From Quillaja saponaria (taxonomy: Eukaryota; Streptophyta; Magnoliopsida; Fabales; Quillajaceae): a stretch of 64,000 bases of DNA. The position numbers were made by a program, and so were the translations under genes. Where the stretch lies: positions 17,275,071 to 17,339,070 of the forward strand of contig CM055618.1 in assembly GCA_029379385.1 (NCBI GenBank). Reading direction: 5' to 3'. A model generated the notes under the pieces. That model was not told where the DNA came from. It made no database searches and was given only the letters and a program-made list of their open reading frames with translations. Numbering within the stretch: the first letter of the stretch is position 1; every line of letters starts with the position of its first letter. Shown one piece after another: positions 50,828 to 63,846 of the stretch.

Positions 50828-52889
50828 GGTTGAGATCCCAATTCCCAAACCTGATTATCTCGATGTTAATAAAATAAACAAATATGGTACGGTTGGCCTC
50901 TAGATTCAACATGCAAGTCACTTTTGTTATCCAATAGGGGTAGGGAGTACTGCTATTCTCTCACTTCTATGTATTCTTTCTTTCTTTCTAGCCCTCTAAC
51001 CAATCTGCACTTACCTTACTTAGCTTAGCTAGCTATACACTACGGCTTTCTTTCGTTTAGTTTATAGAATTAGCATGCGCGGCTCGAGATGTGTGAACAC
51101 GGGAGGGATTACTTCTATGCTTAATTTGTGTTCAGACCCTTTTCTTTTCTTTTTCTTTTTCTCTAGGGTGTAGTTATGAAATTTTAGTTAGTATACAGCC
51201 TCACACACTTGCATAGGGTTATTTAAGGGTTAATCCAGATCATAAGAAATGTCAACTCTTTTTAAAAAAATTATATTTACATATGAGCTAATTAAAGAAT
51301 TTTTACAAGTTGACATGTTTTGTTTGTTATAGTTTATAATTTTTTAGTGTTTCGATCCTCACTTTTATATGAAAAATACATATGTTATATATTAATTAAT
51401 AATAAAATGTATCATTTGATTTAATTAGTAAACTTATATAGAACTGTGTTCAAAAATATGAGATCAAATTTCATCTTCACTAGAAATGAGAGATTTACAA
51501 AAAAATAAAAATAAAATTATATCTCTCGTTATGTAATTTATAGACCAATCAGATCAAAAAATAACATATTACAAACAAATACATAATGAAACTTTTATTA
51601 CATGGTTTGAGAGAACATGTTTTATTGCATTTAATTAACTTTTAAAAACTATTTTTATCATACAGGTTTACAAACCATGAAATGAACCTAGTATATTTTC
51701 TATAGTAAAAAGTATTAATTGCTATTTTTTAAATTTATAACGATAAATCAATATTATTATTGTTATATAGATATTAAAATTTTTTGTTTCTCGAAAATGA
51801 AAAAAATGATTTCTTTCTAATAAATGCAAAAATTGTAAAATTCTTAAGACAAAATTTGTCTTAAGAATGAAATCTACCTCTCTCGCAAATATCTCTGATC
51901 CATGACCGTATATATGTTTCTATGCAACATAAAATTTGTTGAAGCCTTGATGTGGAATCTCATTGTTGGGGTGGGGCTGTTCATAACTTTTATATATCAT
52001 ATACACTTTGATCTTCTTTAAATTTTTTTCCCTGTTCGTAGAATATCCATTAAACATGAGATAACTCTTTTTTTTTCTCTTCATAATTAATGAAAAAACG
52101 AGATTTACTTTGAAGTACTCAGAAGTCAAGACCAAAAAGATTTGCCAACTTTCATACTCCTCTGGCTCTCTTGGTCTCATTGAAGGCGTAGGAGGCTCAA
52201 GCTGAAGCCGAGTCAAAAGGCTTAGAGGCTGAAGTTGAAGAGAGAGAGAGAAAAGTGACTGATAAAGACAGCTTGAATGGCAGGGACCAGCACATGGGTG
52301 CAACCTAAGACTTTTACGCGTGTCAGCACCCTTAAGTACCTGACGGGACCATAGATTCTATCCATCGCAAACGTGTAAACTTTTGGCTATATATGAGAGT
52401 GATTTTGAATGTATAAGTAGTGACATTTCTTCTTTATTATTCCTATTTTGAGATGTGAACATAGATTTTTTTAAGAACAACTCGTAAAATATAATAGAAT
52501 TAAATTAGACAATATATAATATAGAATTTATTTCAATATATAAATGATTAGATAATTTTTTTATTATAAATTTAAATTTTCACATGAGATGGCAATACTA
52601 GTTTCACCGAGAAAAAATGGTGGGACCTAAAATGAATTGAGTGGATGTGATGGTCTTGTTTACATTGGCAATTTGTTCAAAGTGATGTTGAACAACCGAA
52701 AAAAAAAAAAAAAAAAAAAACACACACAGACTGGTATACTTCATAATTATATTTCCATACTAGTGAATGAACTAATTTGTACATATTTTTGTTTTTTCGG
52801 TCAGAACTAATTTGTACATATGTATAGGGTACGTATAGCCTACAGTAACACTCTTTTTTACCACGTCTAACCACCGCGACACGTGGAAG

Positions 52890-53010
52890 GATTTGTCCAG
52901 CGGATATTGGATCAGGTTCAGTGAATGGTACTGGATGCTCACAAGGAGTTGTCAGGGAAAGTTAGAGTCTTAGATCTAGGAGGTGGTGATCAAGTTTATA
53001 TGGTTTTATA
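52890..53010 (+). pseudogene. Possible gene relic (coding-like island)
   Basis: A GC-richer patch reads RILDQVQ, a stop, then MVLDAHKELSGKVRVLDLGG in one frame and fades into AT-rich DNA. Composition and amino-acid pattern look protein-like, but I cannot assign a family. It may be coincidence. Confidence 0.2.
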
Positions 53011-56000
53011 TGTACTATTTAGTTGGAGAGTGATATGTAGATTATCTATAATTACTTGGTGAAAGAATGGTCCTACTTTTTTATTATTTTCTCTTTTTTT
53101 CTTTTTGTGAGAAAATGGTAAAACCTTTTATTTTCTTTTCTTTTCAGTTTTTTTTTTTTTGCAATCATATCACTTTCTCACATTAAAAATAAAAATTTAG
53201 TTCTTGGATTCTCCATATCTCTTCAATACCGTTCTGTCTCCTTCATTTCCAAAAGTTTCAAACATTCCCAGAACTGAGTCCAAAATTGATTCCAAATTTT
53301 GATTGATCAACTTATTAAATTGTAAAATTCAGTAAGTGCAGCAACTTTGGTATTTTCTTATCATTTGAGGAGTTTGAGAGTCAATGAACTTTTGTCCAAA
53401 ATTAGTTTCTAAGTCAGTTTCTAAACGGTGTTATTTTTCTCCCTATGAGATTTTCAGAAGTAAAACTGTAAATTTTCATATAATGATCCATTGATGGAAG
53501 CACTCAAACAGCAAATCACTCTCTTACTTCCTTCTCATACGAAAGATAACCTGTTTTAGTTTCACTAGCATGTGATTCTCTCCTGAAATTGAAATATTAG
53601 CATTTTGTTTCGAAGTCAAGTTCTTCAAAAACTAATTAAGGTTTGTGCCTCTCCAAGAATCAGTCTTTCAATTTCCAAACTTCCATTGGAGACAGGTCAG
53701 GATTATATCTTTTCATTGAGCTTGAATTTTTGAATGTAATTATCTTGAAAGAGCATTTTCGATGTCTCGATATGTCGTCAAATGAAACTCATTTATTTTT
53801 TCAGGAAGAACAAACAAACGATACTAGCTAAAATAATTATAAGAATCTGCTTGGATTTGAAGCATAAAGGGAAGAGATCATTGATGTATATTTTGGAGTC
53901 GATCTGTAATTCTGAAAGAGAAGAACAAGAAACAAAGCAAAAGAAGCAGATGTGGTTTGTTTGGGAAATAAATTAAAATTTTGAATGAGAAATTAGAAAT
54001 ACAATAATCTGACCATCTTTATATTTTTTTAGAAGGGTAAGACCTTTTCTTCTACCAAGTACAAATTTGTAGTATACATATCATCTCCCTTGTTCTATCA
54101 TCAAGATTTTCAACTCTTTTTTGTTGGGCCAGCTGGAGTATATATGAAGGTTTTCATAATGGAAGATTTTTCATGGGTGATGAAAATACGACAAATATCT
54201 ATTTTTTTTTCATCATATTAATTATTTGGATATTATTTTAATTAGTTATCTAAATAGTTTTTTATGGGCAGAAGTTGAATAGATGAATCAATAATTATAT
54301 ATTTATATTATATTAAAAATTAGAACATCTTTAATTTAAATAGTATATTAAAAGAGAGGATATTGTCATATTTTGATATATTTTCAAACTAAAATTTCAT
54401 ATGTATATTATATCTACATTTTCTCTTAATTTTGATGTTTTTCCTTTACTAATGTTACTTAGTTTGCAATGAATTTCTATATTTACTCAAAAAAGAGTAT
54501 TGCTTGTTGGGGTAGGTAAAATGTTAGTAAATATGATGAATGAGGTAGGATGATAAGGATGATCAGATCAAAGCATGAGAAAGAGAATTGGGCTCATAAT
54601 CTTTCTCTTTCGTTTAATTAATTATTAAAGAAAGAAAATATTGGAGTAGTAGTAGATCTGCAGAAGATGCGCATGATGAAAGGGATTCCATGGTTTATGC
54701 TTTTGAGTTGTTTAATTATAAACTCAAAATAAACTAATTAAAAGGCTTAAACAAATAGGTGTCATGTTTATCCCGACACTTCCAACTCTTGTTTCCCATC
54801 TTCCAACTTCCAACTTCCATTTAGTTAATTGGTAATTTAGATTTGATGTTAAAAATTTGGCTAATCAAAATAATTCCCTTGATTAATTATAGAATAACAA
54901 ATACATAAACAAGGTATAACAACAATTGGATCCACTATAAGCTGGCATAGCATGTGTCAACAAAATCTCAACTTTAATTAGTTAACTTGATAGTTTATTA
55001 TTAATGCTGATCATTAATTGTGCTACTTTAGCAAAAGGAATTAATATGCATGCAATGGACCTTCTATTTGATTCGATTTATTTATACTTGAACTAAATAT
55101 GAATTGAACACTTATTATTAATTAATTGTAAATAAATTTTATTTGTACACAAGAATCCATCTCAGTGGTTCCTTTTACTGATAGCTAGATAAATTTTAAA
55201 TAGGATATCCACTCCCTCTACACAGACAAATTGATCAACTACACAAACAACCATACACAATTATACATTGAATATCGTCAAGAACATACTAGACACATAT
55301 TAAGTAAATAATTATTTGTTTTTCATCTTCTAGAAGTTAATATAAAAGGAAAAACCTTTTTCCTGTAAAAGTTTCAATCACTTTTTGTGATGGACGACAC
55401 CCTATATTAACAATCATGTATGGGCAGAATTCTTCGTTATGTCTGTACCAAAAAAATAAAATAAAAGGATTCTTCATTATGTATTGAATATAGTTCTTCT
55501 GAAATTTAATTTAATTTAATTAAGCTAATAAAAAGTGAGTACCCCTCAATTTTTATTTATTTAATTAATTTTCAGTAGTTCCTTACCCACAAAGCAAAAT
55601 ATCTTGTTTCAATGAGTTCTATTCATTAATTTTTTAAATTTAAATATCATTAAAGAGAATATATAAAAATATAATTTTTATAAATTTTATAATTTCAGCA
55701 TGTCCCTGATAAAAAAAACTTACCTCTAAATTAAATTTTTTTTAATTAAAAATGTCTTTAGATTAAGCATCTGATTTATATATCGGACCTCTATATGCGT
55801 CCATGTCTCATAAAGCATAAATCTGCGCATGGATAGGAAAAAAAGTGTGACAGTATTGGCATCCAACATCCATATATATATGGTTTTTCTTGAAGCCAAT
55901 TTTGTTTGTGTTGTATGCGCCACACATAGTGCACTTCCATGTTTCCCTCCTCCTACACTAAACACTTACACGCTCTTTCCTCTAAATCTGTGCTTAATTA

Positions 56001-56324
56001 CTTAATTCATTAGCTATTCAAACCTATATAGTACTGCATCTTATTCTATTATATGATTCCAAATATAATAATAAACACACCATGGTTGGAGTTGGACAAC
56101 TTATGCAATCAGACTCTTTCCAATTTTTTTATATAACTTAGACTTGGATTTCACCAAACCCTTAAATTACGCCTTAAATTTGGGCCATTCCTCTTCTAAT
56201 TGTGTTGTAAGTTTAAGTGTAATTAAATTGTAACTTATAGGTTTTTAGTAATGGTTCATGCACTATATGCATCTTGGACAATCACGGTCATCAAATAAAA
56301 GTGTGTAATAGCACGTAAGATTAT

Positions 56325-56540
56325 ATTAAAAAAGATTTTTCTTAACTAGTATTTTAAGAATACTTGATAAGATATAATAAATATAATATTTAAATTTACA
56401 ACATTTAAAAATAATATTTTATTTATTACACAATAATAGAATCATAGTCAACAATTATAATAAATGATACAAATATTTTATTTTTATCACCTTAACAAGT
56501 ATCGCTACTATACTTGTTAGAAATCTTAAAAACACTCAAA
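56325..56540. mobile_element. Short MITE-like element related to the one at 47.4 kb
   Basis: The left end reads TTTCTTAACTAGTATTTTAA then GAATACTTGATAAG. The reverse complement of the right end reads TTTCTAACAAGTATAGTAGC then GATACTTGTTAAGG. The AACAAGT/ACTTGTT signature and the AATATAATATTT interior are shared with the 47.37-48.06 kb element. It is about 210 bp and non-coding. Confidence 0.45.
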
Positions 56541-58212
56541 AAAATAAATATTAAACTAAACTCTTCCACATCCATCTTACTGGGTGGAAAAATCTGCAAT
56601 GGGAAAGGAAATCCATAAAGAAGGTATGAGAGCCGTTCAATATTTTCTTAATTGGAAGGCAAAGCCCTGGGTGGGTTGTGATCACTTTAATTTAACCATA
56701 TTATCAAAAGCTTTAAAGTCAAAGTCCTCGCAAAAATCAACACATATATATACACAAACATAAAGTTGGATATATTCCCTATACTTTATAAGCAAGAAAT
56801 CTCCACACGGCTAAGTCATTATCTTTGAGAGTTTTATTTAATAATCATAAGATTCTAAAACTTAATTTAGGCCCTAATTAATTGTTAAAATATGTATTAA
56901 ATTAAACTAATAAAACTTGTTCGAAACGTGAATAGTGGACTAGTGGTTTCTAAATTCCAAGCTGGCTTGCTTTTCATTCTTTAATAAACTAATTTACTTC
57001 AACTGCTGCTTTAGCACATGGTTACCATGGATAATGAAGATTTTCTAGATGCCTCTCTCAGGTGTCCTTGATTGGAAGACAATGGCAAGTAAGTGGAACC
57101 TCTATTGTGATTCTTAATATTTTCCTTTATTGTTTATTTGTTTGGCAGCTTTAGCTAAGTTAACCATACATTTGTCTTTCTATATATTCCCTATACTTAG
57201 TTGTGATTGGGAGTGAACTTGGACTAGAAAATTGCGAAAGTGACCATCTTTCTTTTAAAAAGTTATAGATTTCATAATTTTATTTTATTTATTTTTCCTT
57301 AGAAATCACTTTGGCTCGTATATGAACCACTTTATAAGAGATAAATTATCAGGTAACTACTTTTCTTTTCATAAAATATTAATTCTTAGTGAAAGCAATA
57401 TTAGATCCCGAATTCTGAAACAAAATCAAAAAACTTTATCAACATATGTTTTTTTGAATTTTTTAAGACAATAAACTTTGCTCTAAAATAGGTCTCATAG
57501 TTAATGTACCTAAAATAAAAGACATTCTCCAAATCTGATTTAGTAGTTTTCTCTTTAATAAATCATATAAATGCTTATGTTGTGTGATTCTGTAATATGA
57601 TCTAATTAAACATGAACATATTTGATATGATAGTTCAATTTTTGGTACCTCCATTAAAGATGATGAACCCATAGCCCAATAGAAAACCTTGGTCCTTGGG
57701 TACCTTATGGGCTTACTCACCTAGTCTAAATTAGACTGATTAGGCCCAATTTCATCGACTCATTGTATGTCTGATGAAATTCGGACTGATCAAGCTGTGG
57801 CCCAATAATTCAGTCCTGAACGCATCAATCCAATCAACCTAATATCGAAGAAATGTAACAATCGTCGTTTCAGGTGATCGAGCACGTATCCCATATTACA
57901 AAGTAGAAACCTTTACTTCGTTCCAGCTCGCACGTATTTACTGGTATAGTGGTATAGACTGAAGAGCCAATCCTGCATGGAAACTTGTGAAACTTCGATT
58001 TCTCAATTCGGATCTACCTTACTAAAATTCTCCCATTGTTAGGCCAAGTACGACCTGAACAAGACTTTAGAGTCCACAGGGGAAGCTCATTTTACTTCTC
58101 TAATTTTGTTCACGAAATATTACTTTTGATTTGTAGTGAACCCAATTCTCGTTTGGAATTTGGGTGGGATTTTCTAAGTTTCGTCTCTACCCTCAAGAAT
58201 TTCGTATTCTTA

Positions 58213-60669
58213 ATGGGGAAAGGAGGAGGCTGTGTTCCGAGCAAGAAGAAGGTACCTTCAGCTGTCACCGACGATCCCCAGCGTGGTCGCGGAGCCAGTG
58301 TGGGATTGAGGAATGCGCCGATCCCAGTCGAGGAAAACACCCATGACGCCGATGTAAGTACTTCTATAGCGATTGAGAACGCGGTATCCGCAGCCCATTG
58401 CGAAATTAAAGATTTTTATAGTGTTCTATTCGATGTATGGGCACGTTGAAGGATTGGCTAAGAGGATGAAGAAGGGCGTGGATGGTGTTGATGGATTTGA
58501 GGGTGTTTTATATAGGGTTCCAGAGACATTACCGATTGAGGTATTGAATCAGATGAAGGCGCCGCCTAAGGATGAATGAAATTCCAGAGATAACGGCGGC
58601 AGAGTTGGTTGAGGCGGATGGCTTATTGTTCGGATTTCCTACGAGGTATGGGTGCATGGCTGCGCAAATGAAGGCCTTATTTGATTCCACAGGGCAGTTG
58701 TGGAAGGAGCAGAAGCTTTCGGGGAAACCTGCTGGATTTTTTGTCAGTACAGGGACTCAAGGAGGCGGTCAAGAAACCACTGCGTAAGCTTCTTACCAGA
58801 TCCATCTATATGGTAATTTAGTGTAAAAATTGTTTATGGAATGTCTTATTAGGAGTTATAGAATTGTGAATTGATACTGCATGCTAACCGCCTTCCACAT
58901 TCTCTTCATATATACTGTACAATATTAAGAGCCAAATTAAGAAACACAGCAAATGTTGAACTTTAAATATACTTGTAGCTTTGCTTCCGGAAAATAGCTC
59001 TTAATTTTATAAAAAATATATTTTTTCTTTCCCTAATTCAAATATGAATTTAATGCTACTATGATAAACCTAGGATTTGGTTTCACAGTCATGAAAAGAA
59101 GGAATCTTGACAGTGTTTTACAAGTCAAACTGAATATTGTCAAGAAGCATTTTTCTCCGAGTAGTTCTGAGTTGGCATGGGAAATTGTATAACATGTAAC
59201 AGAGGAGAGTGGATTGGAATAATGGAGAAAGAGATCAGAGGGTTGTTGATCATAATAGAAATTTCAAATGTCTTCTAGGATCAGAGTTGTAAGTTTATGA
59301 TGGCTATATGCTCTTCAAGGTCAATCAATTATTAATTTCTTTTTTCAGAGACAAATGAAAATGCGTGCAATTGAGTATGAACATGAGTTTTTGAAAGGAA
59401 AAGATAACTTTCGCATTCTGCTGCTTGATATAAAGTTTGGACTATTATGTAGCAGATTAAGATTTTGGGATAAATCTGACTAGTTATGCTCTAGCCTCTA
59501 GACAATTGTACTTTTCTGCTTAGGTATTTCTTCTTCTCGGCTAAGCAGGATTTCAAGTTGTTAAGTGTAATTCAAGTTTCTCTGATATGTTATATCGCTG
59601 AGCTTCCTTAGCTGTTCCCATTTCGAAGATAGGTTGTAGCTTTGCTTCATTGTTATGCATATTTGTACTGTACACTAAAGGCAATATGGAGTTTACTTTG
59701 CCTCAATATCACACTGAGAAAATGGTAGTTTATCTGTCATTAAAATGTATTTTATCTGTTTAAAAGAAATTAGGATGTCAATGCAATGTTGGAAGCTAAT
59801 CCCAGTAATTTAGCTTCATATGAAGAGTAAAAAAAACAAATTATTGGAAGCCCCAAAACTAGAATTTTGACTTCAATTAGCTATATTGAATTGCTAATAT
59901 GTTGTATCTCACAACATGTGATGGTCACTTGCTACTGCTGTCAATAATATATTAACTTCAGGAAGTTCTTTCCAAATGCATTTCAGAATTTGGTTTTAAC
60001 TTTCGGGTTAAAGTGTATGTATCTGATGTCAGGACCCTGACTGCAAATTATGCTTTTCAGAGCATATTCACAATAAGATGAATTTGTATTAATGCAATAT
60101 GCACATTCATATAAATCTGTAATATGGTGTATGAGATTAAGTGATTATGTACTTATATTTTGATTGATGGATTCTATATAAAAAAAAAGGATTTATGGAA
60201 TGTTGGTTATCTCATCATCGTTTACTGTCTCCTTATTTGAGATGACTGTTGTAGACAAACAAGTAGGTTGAGTGGATTGCAGGTAAAGTGCGTCTTTGTT
60301 GAGTCAAGATTGTGACAGTTCATATAATTATTTTTTAGTAATTAAGGTTGGTATTACATACTGGACATCAAAAGGTTATGTATAATTGTTATTGTTTTGA
60401 ATGATATCACTAAAAAGTTAGCTCCTGCTATTTGTTGCAGTTGGACAGCAATCACCCAATTGGTACACCACGGGATGCTATTTGTTCCTATTGGATACAC
60501 TTTTGGAGCTGGAATGTTTAAGATGGATTCCATTCGAGGGGGTTCTCCATATGGTGCAGGAGTTTTTGCTGGTGATGGCATGAGGGAGCCAAGTGAAACA
60601 GAGTTGGCACTTGCAGAACATCAGGGGAAGTATATGGCTGCAGTAGTCAAGAGGCTTGCTCAGACTTAA
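58213..60669 (+). CDS. NAD(P)H:quinone oxidoreductase, FQR1-like/WrbA family, with two frame breaks
   Basis: This flavodoxin-fold FMN enzyme reduces quinones by two electrons and is membrane-associated in plants. Exons 58213-58783 and 60441-60669 total 800 bases, two more than a multiple of three. MGKGGGCVPSKKK gives a Gly2 myristoylation site with a nearby Cys, as in FQR1-like 2 proteins. After ENAVSA the frame changes at about 58393 to PIAKLKIFIVFYSMYGHVEG. After APPKDE an extra T at 58577 creates a TGA, and the homologous sequence resumes as EIPEITAAELVEADG. FMN-site motifs FYSMYGHVEG, GFPTRYGCMAAQMKA and STGTQGGGQETT are intact, as is exon 2 (GMLFVPIGYTFGAGMF to VVKRLAQT). Without the extra bases it would be 265 residues. 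This is an assembly indel or a pseudogene. Arabidopsis At4g36750 is the positional counterpart. Confidence 0.9.
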
Positions 60670-61520
60670 TGATTTTCTTGATTTCACCCCAATCCTGGTT
60701 GTCAGCTTTATTTTTTACTTGCGTTTGTCAAAGTTCGGTCTTGTGATTTTTACCCAGTGCATTTGGACACGCAGAATACTACCTTGTTCCTGTATTCTTC
60801 AAGCTGTAGATAATTACAAATATTTATCAAATAATTAAATCATGTGAATTTGTTTGTTTTACTTTTATTTTTTACTTGTAATTTACTCAGATTCTGATAT
60901 AATAAATTTCTCTGTTTTCTGGGAAAAACTTCACCCATGCTTTATTAATCTACATGCTCTCTCTGGTTGTTTATTAATCTTTTGAGATAAATGTAAACCA
61001 CATAGGAAAGAACAATTAATGAATGGATCCTTCCCCCACTGTTTTTCTCCTTTGCTGGTATTATCATTATAGTAAAAGATTATCAATTATACAATTGAAA
61101 TTAACTCTATTTATTTTATAAACCACGCGAGATTAAATTACTTTTATTTCTACCGTCAGCTAATAAAACTATAATTTCTGCACTGACCCATTTTTAGCTT
61201 TTGAGTTTTGTGTATTACTATTGTGATAAATTATATAAAATTAATTTTTTTTGAGAGATAATCATGTTTAATTTTACAAATACATGGTAGTATTAATATT
61301 TAGCCTAATTGTGTCAAGCATTCAACCAAGCCTATTGAGTATTGCCAATACAAACCGGACGCGTCGGCATCAACAGTATTAAATAGCGCATTCATTTCCC
61401 CAGGAATCTATCCTACAACTAAAACTCTTCGAAGTATAAGACGGAGGTTCTGACTTCACTCTTCCAGTGAAACAAATCAAAATCACAGAAAGGAGAACTC
61501 AAAAAAGAGAGAAAGGAAAC
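60670..61520. other. Spacer between quinone reductase and APP1
   Basis: About 850 bases hold the quinone reductase 3'-untranslated region, then AT-rich sequence, then the APP1 promoter and leader, GC-richer from about 61.34 kb. No gene or repeat was recognised. Confidence 0.5.
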
Positions 61521-63846
61521 ATGGAAGACAAACTCTTTGCTTTGAGGTCTTTAATGGCTTCTCACAGTCCTCCTCTCGATGCCTTGGTCGTACCTTCTGA
61601 AGATTATCATCAGGTAGCTCCCCACCCAACTTTCTCTGAAACCGTAATTGTTGCAGACGAAGCCTCTTTTAGATTTTCGGAATCTTAATTAGGTTTTTAT
61701 TTTTAGTATTTGAATACGCGATCAGTTTTGGTCTATTTTTTTTTTTTTAATTGTCTTGAATTATTTCGATGAATTGAATTAGATTATTCTATAAATGTAC
61801 GATTTTGCAGAGCGAGTATGTATCTGCACGGGACAAAAGGCGCGAATTCATTTCTGGATTTACTGGAAGTGCTGGTCAGTGTCAATTGTCATGCATCTTT
61901 TGAAAGTATAAGCTACCTGAGTGATATTGTAACATGATGTTGATCCAGCTCGTGATTTCAAGTACTAGTAAATTTGCTTATTGTATTTTGTCTGGCTTCA
62001 ATATATTGTACTTGAATGCATTCAGGTTTGGCACTTATAACAAAGAAAGAAGCACTGCTGTGGACCGATGGACGCTATTTTTTGCAGGCAACACAAGAAC
62101 TTAATGATCAGTGGAAGCTCATGCGGATTGGTGAAGACCCTTCTGTAGACATCTGGTTGGCTGATGTGAGTTCACCCCTTTTCTGGAAAAAGATTAAGAA
62201 AATTATTATTATGAGACTTTATATTGTTTGATTTCTCTGTCTAGGTTTCCTAACTATGATTTGTAATTTGAATATTTTAGTTGTAGTGGTTTCATTAATG
62301 CTTGAGATTCCAAGTTGGGTCAAGATCTTGTTCATGATGATTAGTCACATGTATATTTATACTGGCTCACGTACATAAAAGGGATTTCCGAACCATTGTT
62401 ATGAACAATGATCACTTCATTTCATGATTTGCTTTATGTTTGGCATTGCACAATTTGATGTGTTTTATAATGGATGAAGATGTGGCTGTACTTATTGGAT
62501 ATTTCCAATTTTCCTTAATTAGAATCTACCAATAGGAGCATCCATTGGAGTGGACCCTTGGTGCATTTCGATTGACACTGCACAAAGATGGGAGCGTGCT
62601 TTTGTCAATAAGCAACAGAAGCTGGTCCAAACTACCAAGAATTTGGTAGATGAAGTATGGACAGATCAGCCACCTGCAGAAATTAATGCTGTTGTCATAC
62701 AACCATTAGAATTTTCTGGTCGTTCTGTTGCAGATAAGCTGAATGATCTGAGAGAAAAGCTTGTAAAGGAGAAAGCTTGTGGCATAATTGTCACAGCACT
62801 TGATGAGGTAAAGCTTTTCTTCTGTCATCGGATTAGTTGAGTTCTTTTCGTCTTGAGCTTGAGTATAACTTTCTCCTTGATTCCTGGGACTTTAAATTGT
62901 TACCTGATTATATTTGATATTTTCAATAATGTAGGTTGCATGGTTGTACAACATTCGTGGAAGTGATGTGGCATATAGTCCAGTTGTTCATGCTTTTGCT
63001 ATTGTAACATCCAGTTCAGCTTTCTTATATGTGAACAAGCAAAAGGTCTCCTTTGAGGTTAGTTTGATATATAAACCACTGGGGGAGAATTTATTCCATT
63101 TTTTATTTATTCATTCTTACTTGAGAAAGAATGTATGTTAATAGTGAATACAGTTTATGTTCAACTTTATTGAGAGATAAAATTGTCCAAGACAAAGTAA
63201 TATATGCCACTCGTGTGAATGATTCATAAGGCCAATGTCTACCATTGTTGTGAAATGTGATATCTTGATGAAAGGATTCAAAGTTTTGCAATGAAAACCA
63301 ATAGCCCCAACGACACGGCGTCGAGGGACATTTTGGGCTGATTAACTTTTACCTCCTCTTAATTGAGAGGCCCAAGACTCCAAGTGGAAATCTTAAATTC
63401 GGGAAGTGCAAACTTGGAAAGGGAAGTTATAGAAACGGAACATGAGCTCCATATTCTTTCCGATGGATATCCATGGCACAAGATGAACTTAAGCTTAGGA
63501 GATCAAAATTTGAGATTAATAGATAATTATATTCATATACAGATATACTAGTAGAATACTTAGTTTAAGTGTCTGTTTTTTGCAGGTAAATACTTATTTG
63601 GAGAAGAATGGAATTGAAGTTCGAGAGTATGATGCAGTGAGCTCGGATGTGATCTTGCTTGGATCTAACAAGCTTGAATCTCTATCTACCGATGGAAAAG
63701 TAAATGGAAGAGATGAAGCAGAAGAAAGTAGTAATGACCTTATATGGGCTGATCCCGGCTCATGCTGCTATATTCTGTACTCAAGACTGATTCCTGATAA
63801 GGTTATCCTGCAGCCATCACCTTTGGCTCTTGCAAAAGCTGTAAAG
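61521..63846 (+). CDS. APP1: Xaa-Pro aminopeptidase P (APP1), N-terminal half, cut by window edge
   Basis: This cytosolic manganese metallopeptidase removes N-terminal residues preceding proline. Arabidopsis APP1 binds the auxin-transport inhibitor NPA. Exons 61521-61613, 61811-61874, 62026-62165, 62523-62807, 62935-63057 and 63586-63846 join in phase to give the first 322 residues. Diagnostic sequences are PPLDALVVPSEDYHQSEYVS, RREFISGFTGSAGLALIT, LWTDGRYFLQA, GRSVADKLNDLR, LDEVAWLYNIRGSDVAYSPV and ILQPSPLALAKAVK. These cover both creatinase-type N-terminal domains. The metal-binding catalytic domain would follow in exons beyond 64000, so catalytic residues cannot be judged. No frame break is seen here, unlike the preceding gene. 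Positional counterpart is At4g36760. Confidence 0.95.

Larger units (their letters stand above)
49965..58212. other. 8.2-kb gene-poor spacer between divergent HD-Zip and quinone reductase genes
   Basis: The first 200 bases are the HD-Zip promoter. The rest is AT-rich with CT/GA tracts, a perfect hairpin at 50792-50827, an A22/CA run near 52699-52730, a coding-like relic at about 52890-53010, and a MITE-like element at 56325-56540. None of the open frames in this stretch carries a recognisable domain. Regulatory DNA for the HD-Zip gene or non-coding transcripts could lie here, but nothing in the sequence demonstrates it. Confidence 0.5.

Noticed and set aside
51920..52303. 127-residue minus-strand open frame starting MHPCAGPCHSS
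   Set aside because: The second half is AT-driven codons and there is no recognised domain; a non-coding transcript is possible but unsupported.
58036..58212. Upstream extension of the quinone reductase frame
   Set aside because: No ATG precedes MGKGGGC in this frame, and the Gly2 myristoylation context is conserved in the family.
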